Assembly: GCA_021820675.1 (NCBI GenBank)
Contig: JAKADI010000078.1
Coordinates: forward strand, 1-7,102
Length of the DNA: 7,102 nt
Reading direction: 5' to 3'
From: Bacillota bacterium
GTDB lineage: Bacteria; Bacillota; Sulfobacillia; Sulfobacillales; Sulfobacillaceae
A program made the translations under genes and the position numbers. Of this stretch, positions 4,876 to 7,102 are shown piece after piece. The notes under the pieces were generated by a model. That model saw only the letters and a list, made by a program, of their open reading frames with translations, was not told where the DNA came from and searched no databases. Positions within the stretch are counted from its first letter, which is position 1, and the number at the start of each line of letters is the position of its first letter.

Positions 4876-5802
4876 CTAAATCGGCGTAGGGTCAAGGTTT
4901 AACCAGGTTCGCTGCTCTTCCAGGGCCTCTCGAGCCTCTACGGCACTTACACCCCGAAGATGCACCCGGTCACCCGGCTTTAACTGGGCCAGCACCGGCC
5001 AGTCAGCTTGAATGACATGGGCGATAGTCGGATAGCCGCCAATACTTCCCCGTGATTTTAACAGAATAAGGAGTTCTCCACTGGGCGGCACCTCAATCGA
5101 ACCAATGGCCAGCCCTTCCGAAATAGCATCACCCCGCAATGATGCCGCACTGAGGGCATCTCCTTCGAGCCGTATGCCGATTCGATCCGAATGCGGGCTC
5201 ACACGAAAGTTCGCCGTTTGTAGGCGATTCCAGGTGTCCTGTGAAAATCGGGTAAGGTGCACCCCCGGTAAAATACGGATTTTCTCGCGGCACAGGCCAC
5301 TCTCAACGGGAGCTGCCATCAGTTGGGCTTCTCCCCCATGGTAATTCAATACATCTCCGGGCTTAAGTCCACGGCCTTCGAACCCCCCAAATTTGGAGAC
5401 TAAATCGGTAGACCGGCTGCCAAGAATATCCGGCACGTCTATACCCCCGGCAAAAGCCAAATACGCCCGGGCTCCCCGTTTAATCCCCGAAAACCCAATG
5501 CGATCCCCTGTTTTGAGGTAGCGCGAATGTCCTGGACTCCAACGACTCTCACCGATATAGGCACCCAAGTCCGCTCCCGCCAACGCCGCCCAGCCATCGT
5601 CCAAAGCCTCGAGTTCAGGACCAAGAAGGGTAATCTCTAAGAGTGCCGATCCTGGCGGATTGTTCACCAATCGGTTTGCCCAGGCCGCTGCATAATCGTC
5701 TAAGTGTCCACCCACCATGATGCCGAGATGTTCATACCCCCGCCGGCCCATATCTTGAACGGTTGTGAGAAGTCCGGGACGTAACACTTTAATGCGCAGC
5801 AT
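4876..5802 (-). CDS. pxpC: 5-oxoprolinase subunit C (biotin-dependent-carboxyltransferase-like, KipA family)
   Basis: PxpC pairs with PxpB to form the ATP-using part of bacterial 5-oxoprolinase. The protein (308 residues, slightly short of the usual 310-340) carries the family marks in order: PGLLTTVQDMGRRGY (9-23), ANRLVNNP..ALLEIT (42-58), AYLAFAGGIDVPDILGSRST (113-132), FGGFEGRGLKPGD (138-150), RVSPHSDRIGIRLEG (200-214), SEGLAIGSIEVPPSGE (228-243) and GGYPTIAHVIQADWPVLAQL (255-274). The open frame extends to 6018 but the extra 72 residues overlap pxpB in another frame. ATG 5802 is chosen because GAGGAGG (5815-5809) lies 6 nt upstream and the family's first conserved segment starts here. 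It overlaps the pxpB end by 14 nt, and its ribosome binding site lies inside pxpB, so translation is probably coupled. Confidence 0.94.
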   Translation of the reverse strand: MLRIKVLRPGLLTTVQDMGRRGYEHLGIMVGGHLDDYAAAWANRLVNNPPGSALLEITLLGPELEALDDGWAALAGADLGAYIGESRWSPGHSRYLKTGDRIGFSGIKRGARAYLAFAGGIDVPDILGSRSTDLVSKFGGFEGRGLKPGDVLNYHGGEAQLMAAPVESGLCREKIRILPGVHLTRFSQDTWNRLQTANFRVSPHSDRIGIRLEGDALSAASLRGDAISEGLAIGSIEVPPSGELLILLKSRGSIGGYPTIAHVIQADWPVLAQLKPGDRVHLRGVSAVEAREALEEQRTWLNLDPTPI

Positions 5803-6520
5803 AAGGCACCTCCTCGACGACGCTGTGACCAGCCATGACGAGTTTCGTGAGACGGGAAAACTCCTCCGCGTCCACTGCCCGGAACCATAAGAAATCTCCC
5901 GGTTGATAGAAAATCGGCGGGTTCCGTTGGAGATCGAAAAGTCGCGCCGGAGTCTTACCCAGAAGATGCCAACCCCCGGGCGTTTCTGTGGGATAGACTC
6001 CTGTCTGCGATCCCGCAATCGCGACCGATCCCGCGGGTACTACGGTGCGAGGAGACGAGCGTCTGGCAAGCCTTAGGCTAGATGGAAGAATTCCACAAAG
6101 AGGAAATCCTGGGGAAAACCCCAGGCAGTAAATAAGATAAGGAGATGCCGTGTGTTGGCGGATCACCTCTTCGGGCGTTAACCCCAAAGCGTCTGCTACC
6201 ACTGTTAAATCAGGGCCCGCTTCGCCTCCGTAGAGCACTGGCAGCACAAAGCTTTTGGGATTTTGGCTTATGTCATCGACAGGCAACCCCTCGAGCCGAG
6301 ACAATAACTGGTCACCCCTCATAGCCAGGGGGTCGTATTCCACGAGCAATGTCGTGTAGGCAGGAACTATCCCCCATACTCCGGGGATAGCGGCCGCACG
6401 CACCGCGGCTCCCACTTGGTGTACGAGTCGGTTAACCCGCGGTTCAATTTCATGGCCAAACGTCAACAAGACGGCCCCGTCTCCCGCCATGAACGCGTCA
6501 ATCCATAATGTCTTCGCCAT
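5789..6520 (-). CDS. pxpB: 5-oxoprolinase subunit B (KipI family)
   Basis: PxpB is the partner of PxpC. The B. subtilis homologue KipI also inhibits the sporulation kinase KinA. The protein (243 residues from the chosen start) has the KipI (PF02682) pattern: GDGAVLLTFG (13-22), PGVWGIVPAYTTLLVEYDPL (46-65), PVLYGGEAGPDL (94-105), GLTPEEVI (113-120), LGFSPGFPLCG (133-143), PRTVVPAGSVAIAGSQTGVY (157-176) and PTETPGGWHLLGKTP (177-191). The usual PGFxYLG is PGFPLCG here. Three in-frame starts compete: GTG 6532, ATG 6526 and ATG 6520. I choose 6520 because AGGTGG (6534-6529) is 8 nt from it and too close to the other two. The gap to the upstream transporter is about 33 nt or less, indicating one operon. 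Confidence 0.92.
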   Translation of the reverse strand: MAKTLWIDAFMAGDGAVLLTFGHEIEPRVNRLVHQVGAAVRAAAIPGVWGIVPAYTTLLVEYDPLAMRGDQLLSRLEGLPVDDISQNPKSFVLPVLYGGEAGPDLTVVADALGLTPEEVIRQHTASPYLIYCLGFSPGFPLCGILPSSLRLARRSSPRTVVPAGSVAIAGSQTGVYPTETPGGWHLLGKTPARLFDLQRNPPIFYQPGDFLWFRAVDAEEFSRLTKLVMAGHSVVEEVPYAAH

Positions 6521-6553
6521 ATCCATTTCCACCTGCCCACTTCTTCATTTGTC

Positions 6554-7102
6554 TTAGACACTGGCATTAGCCAAATCGGTGCCTTTCGTTTCAGGCAAAA
6601 ATAAGAGGGTGCTAAGGCACAGAATATAAGCCGCTGACCCAAATAGGGAAATTCCCCCGGCACGCCCATAGCGACTGGCCAGGGCGCCAACCAAGAAAGG
6701 CCCAAAACCCGCAACGCCGCGTCCAAAATTATAAGTAAATCCTTGGCCAGCGCCCCGAGCTTCCGTTGGAAAGAGCTCTGACAAAAAAGGGTCGAATCCG
6801 CTGAAGATCCCCGACGCATGGAATCCTAAAGGAAGACTCAAGACCATCATCAGGCCCGGACTAATCAGACAAGGCGTGTAGACTAAGACAATTAATCCGC
6901 TAAAGATCGCATCAATGGCAAAGGTTGCTTTACGTCCTAGCCCATCGTTAATATACCCCGATAAGACGTAGCCCGCATAGGACCCGACGATGATAATGGC
7001 TAAATATCCGCTTGACCCGATGACCGTAAGATGTCTATCCACTTTCAAGTAGGTTGGAAGCCAAGTGAAAATCGCATAATACCCGGATTGCGCCCCCACT
7101 GC
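6554..7102 (-). CDS. Major facilitator superfamily transporter, C-terminal half, cut by window edge
   Basis: The 182 visible residues are the second half of an MFS permease. The frame stays open to the window edge (Ala-Val-Gly...), so the GTG near 7099 is internal. About six hydrophobic segments are visible, roughly at visible residues 1-18, 30-50, 59-79, 81-102, 121-143 and 149-169, fitting TM7 to TM12. The loop motif GYINDGLGRK (49-58) is MFS motif A between TM8 and TM9. ELFPTEARGAGQG (109-121) and the terminal LPETKG (169-174) are typical of the metabolite:H+ symporter and sugar/aromatic acid groups. Being first in line before pxpB, about 33 nt away, it likely imports the substrate of the PxpABC system or a peptide-derived acid. 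Its exact substrate cannot be seen. Confidence 0.88.
   Translation of the reverse strand, partial: AVGAQSGYYAIFTWLPTYLKVDRHLTVIGSSGYLAIIIVGSYAGYVLSGYINDGLGRKATFAIDAIFSGLIVLVYTPCLISPGLMMVLSLPLGFHASGIFSGFDPFLSELFPTEARGAGQGFTYNFGRGVAGFGPFLVGALASRYGRAGGISLFGSAAYILCLSTLLFLPETKGTDLANASV

Noticed and set aside
5803..6018. N-terminal extension of PxpC to 380 residues
   Set aside because: The extra residues are pxpB DNA in another frame. The strong ribosome binding site and the family's first conserved segment support the ATG at 5802.

Overview
The window comes from a bacterium with strong purine-rich ribosome binding sites, base composition near 50-55% GC by eye, and a mix of GTG and ATG starts. This fits a Gram-positive. 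An acidophilic or thermophilic firmicute of the Sulfobacillus kind is my best guess, from impression of the proteins only. No rRNA, tRNA, CRISPR array, insertion sequence or phage gene was found.

Layout. On the minus strand at 1-413 lies the N-terminal part of a radical SAM enzyme that runs off the left edge. A gene-free stretch (414-1096) follows. It holds a near-consensus promoter overlapping an inverted repeat, further palindromes, and two CRP/FNR-type boxes. The proximal box (1019-1034) sits exactly where a class II activator site belongs for a promoter driving the plus-strand gene at 1097-1921, an sdhB-type iron-sulfur subunit that stands without its usual sdhA and membrane partners. A hairpin with a short T run follows sdhB. 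Convergent to it is an OsmC-family gene (2047-2502, minus), preceded by about 700 gene-free bases with two hairpins and a third CRP/FNR-type box (2800-2815).

The right half (3201-7102) is one minus-strand cluster. In transcription order it holds an MFS transporter (N-terminus outside the window), pxpB, pxpC, a 194-base gap with an intrinsic terminator-like hairpin, pxpA, and a cyclase-family metal hydrolase. PxpA, PxpB and PxpC together form the ATP-dependent 5-oxoprolinase of bacteria, which opens the cyclic amide 5-oxoproline to glutamate. The transporter and the added hydrolase suggest an uptake-and-ring-opening route for 5-oxoproline or a related cyclic amide. The transporter would import the substrate, PxpABC would cleave it, and the cyclase-family enzyme would act before or after on an amide, lactone or formamide bond. 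That last role is inference.

The most interesting part is regulatory. Three CRP/FNR-type palindromes lie in the two gene-free regions, each with a 4-of-6 -10 element at the precise class II distance pointing at sdhB or osmC. This predicts a shared anaerobic, redox or effector-responsive regulon for the two genes, with a structured leader of about 264 nt on osmC.
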